DNA from: Tribonema minus
Lineage: Eukaryota; Sar; Xanthophyceae; Tribonematales; Tribonemataceae
DNA: 64,000 nucleotides
Assembly (NCBI GenBank): GCA_017506865.1
Contig: JAFCMP010000434.1
Location: 1 to 64,000, forward strand
Direction: 5' to 3'
The notes under the pieces were generated by a model. It was not told where the DNA came from and made no database searches. It was given only the letters and a program-made list of their open reading frames with translations. Below, piece after piece: positions 11,501 to 25,100 of the stretch. Position 1 is the stretch's first letter. Every line of letters begins with the position of its first letter. The position numbers and the translations under genes are program-made.

Positions 11501-14500
11501 GCTCGGCGCGAGCGCGATGCTGAGGAGATGGATCAGCGGCTGGCGACGGCGGAAGCGCGCGCGGCAGAGCTGGGGGCTGCGCTGCAGGGGGGGGGGGGTG
11601 GGGGGGGGGGGGGAGGGGGGGGGCGTGGGGGGGGGGGCAAGGTCGGAGGACGGCGGGGACGCCATTGAAGATGTGAGAGGATTGTTGATGTTTCTCATAT
11701 GTTAAAATAGCGTGCGCGCTGATATGTCGCTTGGACTGTTGGTAGCACTCCGCGCCATTTCCGGTCTGTGTGGTTGATCGTTGGCATCAGCGCCGCAGCA
11801 GCGGCTTTGGTGGGTACAGGTTTGGCAGATGGGGGAGGGGGGGGGGGGGGGGGGGGTAGTGGTTGGTGTGTGTGTGTGTGTGTGTTTACGGGGGGACCGA
11901 TCGAGCAGCCGATGCGATTGCAGGTGCGTGCTGTCCATCCAGCGCCCGGGTTGCAGTTGCATGTGAAGTTGATCAACGCTGTGGCGCAGCAGCGCTGGCC
12001 AGACAAGGCGCGGCAGCGCTGTGCTCGCGTGATGACGCTACGGCCACATTTGTGTGTGTGGTATGTGAGGGTGGGGATTGCGCGTCTCTGCCTTTGTTGC
12101 ATGCGACATGAGCGCCACCCGATCCGGCGCCCGTCTTGAGCCCTGCACGCTTACTCACTCTCGCGGTGCGCGGCTGCTACCGCGCCTCCAGCCGCTGCTC
12201 CGCTGCTGGCAGTTTACACCTGCGCGCGCCGAGTGCGCTCGGTCCCTGAGCTGGCAGAGCGCTGCTGCTTCATGTAGAGGAGCGTCGCCGCCGCCGTGTC
12301 TAACCGCAGGGCGCCGCGCGAGACGCGCATGCACCCCGATCGGCGGCAGTCGTCGCCGAGCCGTCTTGCCGCGTCCGACGTTGCTTCGCTCCCGAGTTTC
12401 ATGATGAAATCCTGGTCGTTCCTCCATGATAAACTTTGCTCATTCATTTGCCGCTGAGCCGACCTCGCGTCCGCTGCCGCCGCCTCAGGCATCGCCCGCT
12501 TCCCAAAGTCCACCACCACATGCGTGCATAATGCGCACTCGTCAGTTGCATGCACTCGTTCCTGGCGCGCGGCACAGCTCAGGAAGGTGTGACCACGTTT
12601 CCGGGTCGCTTGGCGTGGCAGGCATACGTACATACCGCGTACTCATCAGTTGCCCACGCTCATTCCTGGCAGTCAGCGCAGCAAAACTAAGGTGTGACCG
12701 TGTTTTCATGTGGCTTGGCGTGCCAGGCGGCACGGGAGGCGGAGGAGGTGCGGCTGCGCTGGGGCGCGGCGGAGGAGCGCGCGCGGCAGCTGGAGCGCGA
12801 GCTGCAGCAGCAGCGCAGGTGCCCCCCATCTTTGTGGCAATAGTAGTTGTGTATATACTGCAGACGAAGAGCTGCCGTCGAAGTATTTGGCAGGGACGCG
12901 GCGAAGTATTTGGCAGGGGTGCGGCGGAGGACCGCTCGCGGCAGCTTGAGCGCGAGCTGCAGCAGCAGCGCAGGTGCCCCTTGCTCTGGCAATGGTTCAT
13001 ACGACAGACAAACAGCTGCCATGGAAGTATTTGGCGGCGCAATGCATGCATAGCTGGTGAACATGGGTATGGAGGCATGGCCTGCAGCTGCGCGCCTGGC
13101 GCGCGATGTGCAGCAGCAGCGCAGGTGCTGCTATTGTGGTGGCAGCACAGCGGAGTTGCCGCGACGCAAATGCATAGGGCGCGTAGCAGCTGCCGTCGAT
13201 GCAGCGGTGCGTGAAGGAAGTGAAGCGCCATCCAGCCGGCTGCATGTGCAGGTGGCCTGGTCCTACCCCCACCTTGACCCAAGGGCGCCAAGGCTACCCC
13301 GGGCAGGTCGTGTGCGGCGGAAGCACTTCGGCCAGCACTCAGCCAGACCTGAGGCGCATCTGAAGCGCCGCTCAGCAAACCCGCTGAGCGTTGCAACACG
13401 CTTGAAGAGCGCAAAACAGGAGAACCCAATTGCACGATGCAGCAGCACAAGGGGCTTTGATGTGAGCTGTGCGATCACTTTTCAAGGCTGAAGTCAATGG
13501 CTACGGCCGTTGCTCCGCCAGAGGTCTTTCCGCCCACCCCCTGCCCCGCCCCCCGCTCATCGCCCGCTGTCACGCAGCGACGTTGAGGCGCTGACGCAGC
13601 AGCTCAGCAGCGCTCAGCACGAGCTGCAGCGCGCGCGCAGCGATGCTCAGGACGCACGCAGCGCACTGCAGCACGCGCGCGATGCCGCGGCGCAGGCAGC
13701 GCAGCAGCAGCAGCAGCGCGACGATGACGAAGCGGCGCAGTCCGCCGCCGCCGCCGCCGCTGCTGAGCAGCAGCTGCTGCTCGCGCGCAACGCCGCGGCG
13801 CAGGCAGAGCAGCAGCTGCAGCAGCAGCGGCAGCGCGCTGCGGCGGCGGAGCAGCGGCTGCAGCATGCGATGGACGAGCTGAGCGCTGCGCGCGCCGCCG
13901 CGGAGGCGCGTGAGCGCGGCGTGCAGCACGTTCTTGGCAGTGTGGCACCGCTCAGTGAGGTGCGTGTGTGTGCGGTTTGACACCATATAGATTCTATACC
14001 TTGTTGATTGCGTGTGGCGCTGGTGGGCGGCGTGGCACTGCTCAGCGAGGTGCGCATGCTGCGGTCTCATAGCATACAAAGGTACTTACTGTGAGTTGCC
14101 GTTGTATGCCGTGTGGGCGCTGTGCGGTTGCTGAGCGGGGTGTGGCAGCGCCCACCAAGGTCTTTGCGCCGCGATTTCATACCATGCTTACCCTACTGCT
14201 GTGTGCCTTGCCATGGCACGTCTGGTGCGAGTGAGGAGTTGAAGTTCAGTCATTTCTTGACTGAAGGTGACTGCGAGCAGTCGACACATGGTGAACAAAG
14301 CAGTGATTGTATTCTTAGGCCGATACTGACGCAGTTGTGGAAACGGTTGATATGCAAGGCTACAGGCAGTGGTGACTGATCTCAGTCCAGTGGCCATGTT
14401 CTTGAAACCTGTGAGCAGTCTTGCACTTCATTCAACACGATCACTGTCAACCCTGTTCAACACCACTTTCAAGCACTACTTCTGAGCAGGCACTAACTCG

Positions 14501-16060
14501 CTGCCCTTCTCGCGTGCGCTGCGTTAGGTCGCGGCGGAGGCGTGGCGGCGGCAGCAGCTGCTCAGTGCGCAGCAGCACGGCTCAGACGTTGCTTTGGAAA
14601 TCGACTTTCCGCCGGAGGATGCGGGCGCCGTGTGGCTCTCGCGCCACGCTGCGGGGCTGCTCGAGCAGTTGATGCGGTCGCAGGTGCGCGCCGGTTGAAG
14701 TCTCAATTGAAGTTGATTGCCGTTGTTGTGGGCTCTCGCGCCACGCTCCGGGGCTGCAGGTGATGCGGTCGCAGATGCGCGCCGCTTATGAAAGTTGAAG
14801 TTGCATTTGAAGTTGAAGGAGGATGTTGCGGGGAGCTGTGAGGCTCTCGCGCCATGTTGCGAGGCTGCTCGAGCAGCTGATGCAGTCGCAGGTGCACGCC
14901 GGTTTCAGGTTCAATTGAAGTTGATTGCTGTTGTTGTGTGGCTCCGGTTGAAGTTTCAATTGAAGTTGACTGCCGTCATTGTGTGGCTATCGCGCCACGC
15001 TACGGGGCCGCTTGAGCAGCTGATGCGGTCGCAGGTGCACGCCGGTTTAAGTCTCAATTGAAGTTGATTGCTGTTGTTGTGTGGCTCCGGTTGAAGTTGC
15101 AATTGAAGTTAATTGCTGTTGTTAGTGTGGCTCGCGCGCCACGCTGCGGGGCTGCTCGAGCAACTGATGCCGTCGCAGGTGCACCGCTTACACCAGTTGA
15201 AGTTGAAGTAGAAGTTGATTGCCGTCGTTGCATGGAGCTCTAAGGCTCTCGCGCCATGCGGCAGGGCTGGTCGAGCAGCTGATGCGGTCCCAGGTGCCGA
15301 TCAGCGCGCACCTCGCCAGCGAAAGAACGACAGAGCGCGCATGCGTGCGAGGCCACGTGGGCATTGCTCACTCCTGTGCTGCATGGTGCTGCCGCGTGCC
15401 GTACAAGTTGGGGTAGAATCGGAGAACCAGCCTAATCTGCGCGCTCGCTTCGGGCGCTGATGATGATGTTTAAGTGGAATGAAGGTCTTGGAGTGTAGAA
15501 CGTCGAAACCGGTATCGTACAAGGTGGAAACATAGTGATGACTAGGGTCATACACGCACGAGTGCATTGACATACGCTTGGTGGTACCACAGCCGCCAGG
15601 CGCGTACGGCAACAACCTTGCAACAGCTGTAGCTCCAGAGTAAGTCACTTCACCTCCGAGTGCCACTCTCTGCGGGACTTTACAGTGATCAATGCTTTTT
15701 GCATGTGCTTTTTGGCGTTTTTGCCTGTGCAGGATGCCGTGTGCACAGAGCTACAGCGGGCGCTCGCAGGTGAGCTCTGCCGTGCAAACTTGAACTTGAA
15801 CTTGCAGAGGGCATTTGAATTTGAAGCAGTACCGTGTACGGCAGCGTGGTGAACTCATGACATGGGCAGTCCTTGAAGTGGAACACAGACGGCATGACAT
15901 GGTCAATCCTTGAACTGGAACACAAACGGGCGCGTGTACGCAGTGCTTGAACTTGAATATGTTGCTCTTGATCTTCAAGATAGTACTCCTTTTTTTGCCA
16001 CTGCTACAAAGCGGACTGTGGTGAACCGCTGCAGCACTCAATGAGTTTGACACTAGGCTG

Positions 16061-16130
<70 letters not shown>

Positions 16131-19100
16131 TGTTGCAGCTGCCAAGCTACAGGCGGACGAAGATGCGGGCGCGGAATGGCTTGCCTCGCGCGTTCAGCAG
16201 GTAAATACAGATGCCCCTCAGTATGAACACTTCAACAGTACGTTGGAACCACAACTCCAACAGTACTTTGCTGACGACACAAACTGGTGGAACCAGACCT
16301 CAATATTTGCTTAACAATTGCTTAGAGGCGAAATGTAACTTGAAAAAATTCCCTGCGCCACGGCAAAACCGCCGGCGAGCGCGCGCCGGCATGCACGTTT
16401 TGAAAAGCGCGCTGTCTGCACGAGTGTAGATGGCTGTTGCTGAACAGTGTCTCGGCGAGGGGAGGGATGGCGCAGGCGAGAGGACGCGGTCGTGCTTGAC
16501 CAATGGTGCAGCCGCTGTACTCACGCAGCTCAGATCCTGTACTCGCGCGGTGCAGGTGCTCACACTGTTCGCATCATGTACTCGCGCTCGATCATGCGGT
16601 GCGGACGCCGTGCCCGCACACCTCGGGCCCTGTGCTTGCGCGGGGTAGTTAGGGTTAGGGTTAGGGTTAGGGTTAGGGTTAGGGTTAGGGTTAGGGTTAG
16701 GGTGCCTGCCTACCTCGGATGACTTCAGATGCCACGTACGTGCGTGCATGCTTCGCGCCTCAATCGTGGCTGCAACGCAAGAGAATGCTGCTGCTTTTTG
16801 GGGGGCGGGGCTCCACGCCCCCCCCCAGCAGCTCCGTCCTGGGTTGCGGGTTGGGGTCAGGGGTCCATGCACCCCAAAAAGCGTTCCGCCGCATATCGTG
16901 TCCGTCAACGCATCTAGTGGCAGCTTGAGACCATAATCAGGGTTACTCGTTCCTCTGCTGCGCTGCATTGAATTTATCTTGCGCGCGTCTGTACGGAGGT
17001 CACCTGCTGAGTATTACTGCCACCTGTACGATTGTCATCCCTTGTCGCACAGGCCATGACGCGGCTCGTTGCGGATGCCGGCAGTGCTCAGAAGGTGAGC
17101 ACGCATGCAGGCCGTAGCATGCACTGAGTAGAGTCAGAGTAGAGACGTAGAGTCATGGAGAGGAGGCACAGAGTGTTCAGACGCTCGCGGACGCCGGCGA
17201 CGCTTGGCAGGTGAACGAGCATGCAGGCCGCGGCACGCACTGAGTAGACTTGTTAGAGTACAGTCGCTTTTAGGAGTAGAGTCGAGGAGTAGAGTCACGA
17301 CGTGCATAGATGCATCAGGAAAAAGTATGAATGCACTTCGTGTGATGCATCGGGTGGGCAGGAGCGCCGTGCGCGTCGCCGGGCACGTCAAGTCAGAGCA
17401 CCGTCAGTGACTCTGAGTCTCAGGTTGTGCACCTCAAGTGCCTCCTGAAGCATCAGAGGGGAGTCACAGTCAGTGCGTCATCAGGGACAGTCCCGTTGCA
17501 CAAAGCAGCACAGAGGGACACTTCTATACTTCTACACTTTTGACGCCGAGTCACAAAGCGTGTACTTCAAGTATCTCTCGCGGCTTGGAGAGTTTGAAGT
17601 AGGGATGTCAACTGTGGCGCTGCTTCAGAAGGCAGCTTTGCAAACGGCAACGGCAGCTCGCAGCGTTCGCGAGGAGCGGAGTCAAGGAGTGTGTGAATGC
17701 GTGGGTCGAGAGCTTCGGTTCGGGAGCCATTTGTGATGATCGGCGTCAGACTGAGCTGTGGTCAACTGTGTATCTTTGTGGACTTTGCAGGCTGGCACGC
17801 AGGAGCTGTCGGAGCTGCGCGCAGAGGCGGCGCGGCTGCGTGATGCGCTGCAGAAGCAGGCCGCGGCGGCGGCGGCAGAGCTCGCTAGCCGCGACAAGGC
17901 GACCGCCAACATGCGACAGGTGACGCACCTACTTCACCCTTGAAGCACACCACTCACACAGTAGGTCACACAAACCGCTCACACAGAAGCAGGCCGCCCG
18001 CGGCGGCGGCGGCGGCAAAGCTCGCCAGCCGCGACAACGCGACCGCCAACATGCGACAGGTGACGCACAAACTTCAACTCTGAAGCCTCACACACACAGT
18101 GGGTAGAGCAGCGGAGCTCGCTGGCCGCGACAAGGCAACCGCCAGGATGCCGCAGGTGACGTGTAATCTTCAGTCTTACCATACTTCAGAGCCACACACA
18201 CAGTAGGTAGATATAACGGGGCTTGCTGGCCGCGACAAGACGACCGCCAACAGCGACAGGTGATGTGCACACTTCAAATCTGAAGTAACATGAGTTACGT
18301 TAAAGCCTTGCACACAATAGGTAAGTGTGGCAGAGCTCGCCAGCTGCGACAAGGCGACCGCCAACAGCGATAGGTCACACAAAAAACTTCAACTTTGAAC
18401 TACTCCATACAAACAGTAGGTAGGTATGGCGGGGCTCGCTGGCTGCGACAAGGCAACTGCGGACATGCGACAGGTGATGTTTCACAAGTTTATAAGACGC
18501 ACATGAAGTGAAGCATATTTCACAGTGACGCACACAATGTACTTCTCTATGATGTAGTCATACTTTCATGTACTTTAGAAGTTTAGGTGGAAATATGTGC
18601 AAAATTGGCAAGCAGGAAGTATATACACATAAGTCATACAAGTAAGTAATGTTTACGTATTCAGAGTTGGCACTCAAAAGCGCTTTAAAGCATGAACGAC
18701 CTCCCCTGTATACAGGTGTCAGACAAGCTCGAGCGTCCGCAGCAAATCCTCTTCGTTCAGAGATCGTGCTGCCACAAGAGGTCTCGCAGGGCTCAGCCGC
18801 CCTTGCTGTGCCTGGTGGTACTTCGAAGTATACGCCGAGGTGTTTCTGCTCGACGGGGACATCGACCACGATGAGCCGTATCACTGCACACTTTGGGCGG
18901 CTTGCCAGGCGCCTCTCGCGTGCAAGCAGCAGCAGCAGCGGCAGCAGCAGCAGCAGCGGCAGCAGCAGCTGCAGCAGCACATTCTGAAGCGGCCTCAGCA
19001 CGCACGCAAGGGGCAGAAACGGCCGCGGCAGGAGGTTTTTCGCGTACGACAGCAGCGAGGAGGAGCTGGAAGACCTCCTGAGAGAGGACAACGGGAAGAC

Positions 19101-22100
19101 CTCCTGAGAGAGGACAACGAGGACGCGTGCACCATCCACTTGAGAGTGCTCATGGCAGGTCGCCCACAGCGTGCAGTGATATGGCTCATTGTGGTTGATG
19201 TTCTTCGTCCAGCAGAAGCACCTCGGCGCGCAGCACCGGGCACGCTGCCACTGCAGCAGAGCCCTGGCCTCACGTGGAATCGAAGCATCAGGCACACCGC
19301 CACGGTTGCAGAGCCCCGCTTGGCCTCTCGTGGCATCACGCTCTCTGAGAACTCCTGCACATGGAGCCGCGAGCTGGACCTGCGCCTGTTGATAGTGCTT
19401 CGCCGCCTGCTTCTTAGGGCTAGGGTTAGGTTAGGGTTAGGGTTAGGATCAGGCCAGCGCGAGCGCCGCTTCCTTTACGCGCCTTTGTGCCTTCCATGGA
19501 TCTGGTGGTGTGTGGTGCACTGCTGCTTGCACAGCGCAGTTCTGCTTGCCCCGAGAGGACTTGTTTCAACATTGGAATCCGCCGAGAGTTGCTTGAGCCA
19601 CTGAGGGCCTTGTTGCGCTTTCAGGGAGGCTCGTGGAGCCTGCCTCCGCTGCACGGTTTCTCTGCTCTAAACCTAACCCTAATTCTTGCCATTGCTCGCC
19701 GTCGAAATGCTTCAAATCCCGTTGCCGGGCCTTCACGACCTCCTCCTCTTGGGGATCACTCTTGTTCAAGGAATTCTCTAGAGTTCAGTTCAACTACAGA
19801 AGTGTCGACGTTTTTGGGAGGAGCCTGTGTGTGATGTGATAGCGGAAGTGATAGCGGTTGGAGTAGTGGTAGTGCTAGCAGTAGCAGCCCTGTGCAGTTA
19901 AGCAAACAGCCACATAGTAGTGCCTGAGTATGCCCCCCCCCCCCCCCCCCCCTCTTCCAGGTCATGGAGCAGATCCGCAGATCTGCGCACGGAGCGACGG
20001 CGGAGGCTCAGCAGGCCGTGATGGAGGCGTCAAACAGCCTTTCATTTGCCATCAACGTCCTACCTGTCTACCTGACCCCCCCCCCCCCTCCCCTGTCACC
20101 TCGAACCCCCCCCCCCCCCCCCCTCACCTTGACCCCCCCCCCCCTTCGTCTTCCAGGTCATGGAGCAGATCCGCAGGTCTGCGCACGGCGCGACGGCGGA
20201 GGCTCAGCAGGCGGTGGAGGAGCGCGATGCGCTGGCGCAGCGGCTGCGCGCCGCTGCCGCCGAGACAGACGCGCTGCGGCGCTCGCTCGAAGACGCGCGC
20301 CACTACCGCTCCATGGCGGAGGTGCACATTTTTGTGTGTTGTTGTTGTTCAATAAATACTTCGTAAATTCGTGTATCTGTAGGCTGGCATAATGTGGCTA
20401 TTTGTGTGGAAATTCACTTTTACAAGCGTTATTCCGTCCTCGATGGAATGAAATTTTTCTTTCTGCCACCAGCGCTTGATTGTGGACGTATAGGTGTTCA
20501 TAGCGCTTGATTATTCATGGATGCGGAATGAAGCGCCTGTGCGCCGCCGCCGCCGAGACGGACGCGCTGCGGCGCTCGCTCAAGGACGCACGCCACTACC
20601 GCTCCATGGCGGAGGTGCGCGTCTCCATTCTTTCATGTGTTTGTATCACTCTTTGATTCACTGATGAATGTGGAGCGCCTGTGCGCTGCTGCCGCCGAGA
20701 CGGACGCGTTGCGGCGCTCGCTCGGGGACGCGCGCCACTACCGCTCCACAAGGTGTGCATGTTTATTATTTGCTCAGCAACTTTCTCATCGTATCTGAGC
20801 TTATACATCAATATAACATGTTCAAGGCGTTCTGAACCTCTGATTTTGCTGAAAAGCACAGCTCTTGTGTAGCTCGTCAACCACTTTTGTTTTGTCCTTG
20901 GTATGTGTATCACTTGTTGATGCATATATTCAGTTATGTGCACGCTGCCGGTTGTTGAACTATATGATAGTGAAGTAGGTACATGCCACCGCCGCTGAGG
21001 AGGACGCGCTGCGATGCTCACTCGAGGACGCGCGCCACTACCGCTCCATGGCGGAGGTGCGCAATTTTGTTGTTTGTTGAACAAACAAAAAAACTCAAAA
21101 AACTAAACAATAAATCAACAACGCGCCAATGCCGCCGTGAGTCACTGCCGTTCGGTGACGCATACTTGAAGCTTTTAAGATATTTTAAAATGTTATTTAT
21201 CCAGACCTGAAGTATTTCAGGCGCGCTGCGAGGCGCTTGATACTCGCTTACCATTGTCAGAGGTGCTCAATCTACTTTTTTCTGTTAGACTGGTCTACGA
21301 CTGCTGTGATAATGTGATCCTCAACACCGGCAACGCGTGCGCGGTGCCGCCACCGCTGTCAAGGCGTACGTGCCGCGGCGCTTGCTTGAGAATTGCTGCC
21401 CCACGGCAGCGTTGTGCAGCGTTTTCCCTGACGTACAAATTGTAACGAATTGGTGTACGCTTCACTGCGAAATCAGCGATTTCAAGTCATGGACACCACC
21501 TGGTTGTAGTACGTCAGTAGCCCGCGCGTCAACCGCTCCATCTGTAACTTCAACTGCCACCTGGGAACTTCAACTGTTGACCGCAGGCCGGCGGTGAGGA
21601 GCGGGTCGCCCTGGAGCAGGAGCTCAAGCACCTGGAAGAGCAGGTGAAAAATGCGTCTACAGCGTTAGCATGGGGGATTAGACTAGGGCTACTTAGGGCT
21701 AGGGGTAGGGTTAGGGTCTGATGTGAATGAGTGAACAAGCACTGCGCGCGTGCAGTCACCTTAGGGTCAGGGTTACAGACAGCACCCAGTGGTGACAATC
21801 ATTTCATATTGTGAGGTAAGGCCATCTTTTATGGGCACAAAAGTCCCATTCAAAACGGATCGGGCGTCGCCGCATTGAGCCTGCGCCATGCAAACGTCAG
21901 CAGTTCTGCGCCTGTTCGTCTCAAAGAGTCCGTGCCCGATTTGCGTGGCCGTTCTGTTTGCCTCATTTTCACGCAAAAGTCCAGGTCACTTTTCTTCGAA
22001 GCTGGCGTGGATTTAAAAGGGGCGTTTGGGCCCCTTTTTACATCGCCCGATTTGATTGCCATAAAAGACGGCCTAAGTGTCGTTGTTCGTTATGTCAGGT

Positions 22101-25100
22101 ACCGTGTCATCATGTGCCCAGTGCGCACGCCTCACATGTGCCTTCGCGTACCATCACGTGCATGAGAATGAACCGCTGTCATGCTGTACGTGCGTAAGCC
22201 TCAAGTTTCATGCGCTTGAAGTGCTGACACGCACACATGTACAGCACACCGCGACATGCGGTGTGCGTGCATGCAGGTGATGCTGTTGTGTTCGCGCAGA
22301 AGGCCGAGATCGCGCAGAGTCGTCGTTCACCGTACTTGCAGTTCGTGCCACATTCATCACATGTACCACCTGTGAAGTACGCTTATTCTTGCACACCTGT
22401 GCTTAAGAACCATACTTCAACCCAGCGCGCACACGCCGTGTCTGTATGTATGTATGTATGTATGAGCAGGTGGCGGAGGCCATTTCGCAGAAGGCGGATG
22501 CAGAGGCGCGCTGCGCGGCACTGCAGCGCGACGCCGCCGCCGCCGCGCAGCGCGAGCACGAGTTTGCGGCGCGGCTAAGGGCCACAGAGGCTGACGCCGC
22601 AGTGGTAAGGACGGTTTTATGATGAAAGTAACGTTGCCGCTGCCGCTGTGTTGCATTTGTCATCAGCGGCGCTGCGGCGGTGCCCCAGTTGCATGTACTT
22701 TGAAGCAGATGGCAGTCACAAAACCAGTTTTTTTGTTTATGCCATGCGTCATATGCATGACCGTTTCACGGGTACGTCAAGCGCACCAGATGTCAAGAGG
22801 CAATTGCCGGCGACGTGCTATGTACATGCATACCTTCACCGCTTTCATGGTGTGAACATAATAACCATGAGCCCGTGTCCGCGTGACGTGTGTGATCATG
22901 AATTCTATGAGTATGTGGACTCGCAGCCAATGAATGCAGCAGCGGCGACCACGGTTACTGGTGGAAGACACTTGCGGCTCACCACACTTTGTCGACTAGA
23001 TCTCTACGATCTTTTGATTCGTTTCCATTATGTCGCCGCGTGATGTGCAATATCGTCCAGGCGAAGGCCGACGCGGAGAGCTCCAGCACGGCCGCCGCGA
23101 ACCTGCGCGACGCGCTGGAGGCGCTGCAGGCGGAAGCCGCGGTGAGTCATCGCTTGAAGTCTCAAACAATACAAAGTTGAAGTGTTGCTCCGCTGTAAGC
23201 CTTGCATGCGGTGCTTGGGAGGGGGGGCGAGGCAGGTGGGCGCGCCCTCGAAATCGCTGCCATTTTCCTGCTATGCGCCCACGCATGGCTGCACGCAATC
23301 CTGACTTGGCGCGCGCAGCAGCAGCGTTCAACGCGATGGTCGCCACAATCGCACAAAAGGGTGCGCCGGCCGCGCAGCCGAGTGCGCCCAGCGACACTTC
23401 ACCTCCCCAGAGCTCAGCGGTACCCCCGCATCCAATGGCGCGGAGCGCTGACGCCGCTGCGGCGTTATCATTTGTGCTCGTTAAGGCGCGTAACGCGACG
23501 CGCGCCGCTGAGTCGACTGACGGTCCTGAATGGCTTGAAGTAAACGCAATGGCGCGTATGCAGTTCATCCGGTGCCTGCATCAGCTAAGAACGAATGCCC
23601 ACCTCGGAAGTAAAAACGAAGAAGGTGACGATAGCACGCTTGCAGGCACAAGCGCGGCCAGCAGCGCTCGACTCTGTCACCGCGGCCGCACAGCGACCGC
23701 CGGCGTCGCGGCGCGAACCTTGCCGCGCGACTTCGCGTATGCTGGAGCGGAGCGATCGGTGCCAAGCGCGCCAGTCGCGGCAGCGCTGTGCCCTTGGTGA
23801 TGTGATGTGAGCGTGTCGCGATGGCGCACAGGCGGATGCGCGGCAGCGCTCGAGTTCTCTGGTGCAGCGCGTTTTCGGCCGTCACGCGTGATTGCCTTAG
23901 CACTGTTGAAGTGCAGAATTGAAGTACACCACGGCCAGGCCAGGAGAAGTGTACCTGTTGGGGGTAAGATTAGGAAGAACCACTCGTGAAAAGGCAAGAA
24001 GTACTTATCCATTGCTCTTGTGAAGTTGTACCGTCGGCGAAACTGCATCATTCTTGTACAGCCTCCCCTGATCATTGGCAGCTTGCGCGACAAGAAAGCG
24101 CGGGAGAAGCAGGAGAAGCAGGGGTCCAAATGCGACATGTTGAAGGCGAAAGCACCACCACCCACCCACCCGTTGTGTACAGTCGTGTACAGGTGTGTAC
24201 AGTCGTGTACAGGCGTACTTTAAAGCTAACACTAAACCTGACCCTAACTCTGATCAGGCGGGCGCGCGGCAGGCGGCTAACCCCAGTCCTAACACTACCC
24301 CTAATCGTAGCCTGACTGTAATTCTATTCCTGACCAGGCGGAGGCACGGCAGGCGGCGGAGGCGGCGCGGCGCGCGTCGGCGGCGACCGCGCGCGCGCTC
24401 GAGGCGCGCGAAGCCAGCGTGCGCGCCGTGATGGAGGGCAGGGTCAAGGTGCGTGATACTTGCCCTAACCCTAATTTAAGAGAGGCTCCCTGAGAGTACC
24501 ACGTGCACTTTGATCACAATATACTTTGAAATGTACAAAGAAGTAGAAGATGAGAACGCGCACGAAGGCAGCGTGCGCGCCGTCATGGAGGGCAGGGTCA
24601 AGGTGCGTGGCACTCACCTTGACACTACCCCCTAAGGGAGGCTCAGAGGCGTTCCTGAGAGCCTGTCTGGTGTATCATGCACAATATATAAATATCAACA
24701 TATAGTGCTTAGATGAGAAAGCACGCGGAGGCGGCGTGCGCTCCGTCATGGAGGGCAGGGTCAAGGTGCGCGGTGCTAACCCTATTGCTGACCTAACAGA
24801 GGTTCAGAGGCGTCCTTGAGAGCCAGTGTACCATTAGGGTTGGCAAAAACCGTATATTGAGATTTCATATACGGGTAGAAATACGTATTTCTGCGTATTT
24901 CCCGTACATACGTATATGAAATCCGTATCTGACAAACCCAATTCGATGGAACAGGCACTTCCCGGCGTAACTTCAAGTTGAAAAATCAAGGGTGATTTTG
25001 GATGCAGTATATGATGACCATACAGGCAGAAAGACATTGAAATTCTGATGTTGTTGACGTGTTTGATGAGCACATGCCCAATGCCCCCCCCCCCCCCCCC

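Noticed and set aside
12214-12633. Minus-strand frame in golgin intron 3 (WRNDQDFIMKLGSEATS)
   Set aside because: The peptide looks fairly natural, but I found no second exon, start or family, and it lies inside a long intron; not enough for a gene call.
16649-16702. Chromosome end or contig telomere
   Set aside because: The tract is short, internal to a gene, and flanked by unique sequence on both sides.
18840-19604. 254-residue plus-strand frame in golgin intron 10
   Set aside because: It mixes an inverted-repeat arm, CAG-encoded Gln runs and telomere-like DNA; it is not one coherent protein.
22290-22320. Possible extra golgin exon encoding KAEIAQ
   Set aside because: It is short, lacks a clear donor, and resembles a decayed copy of part of exon 13; the frame closes without it.
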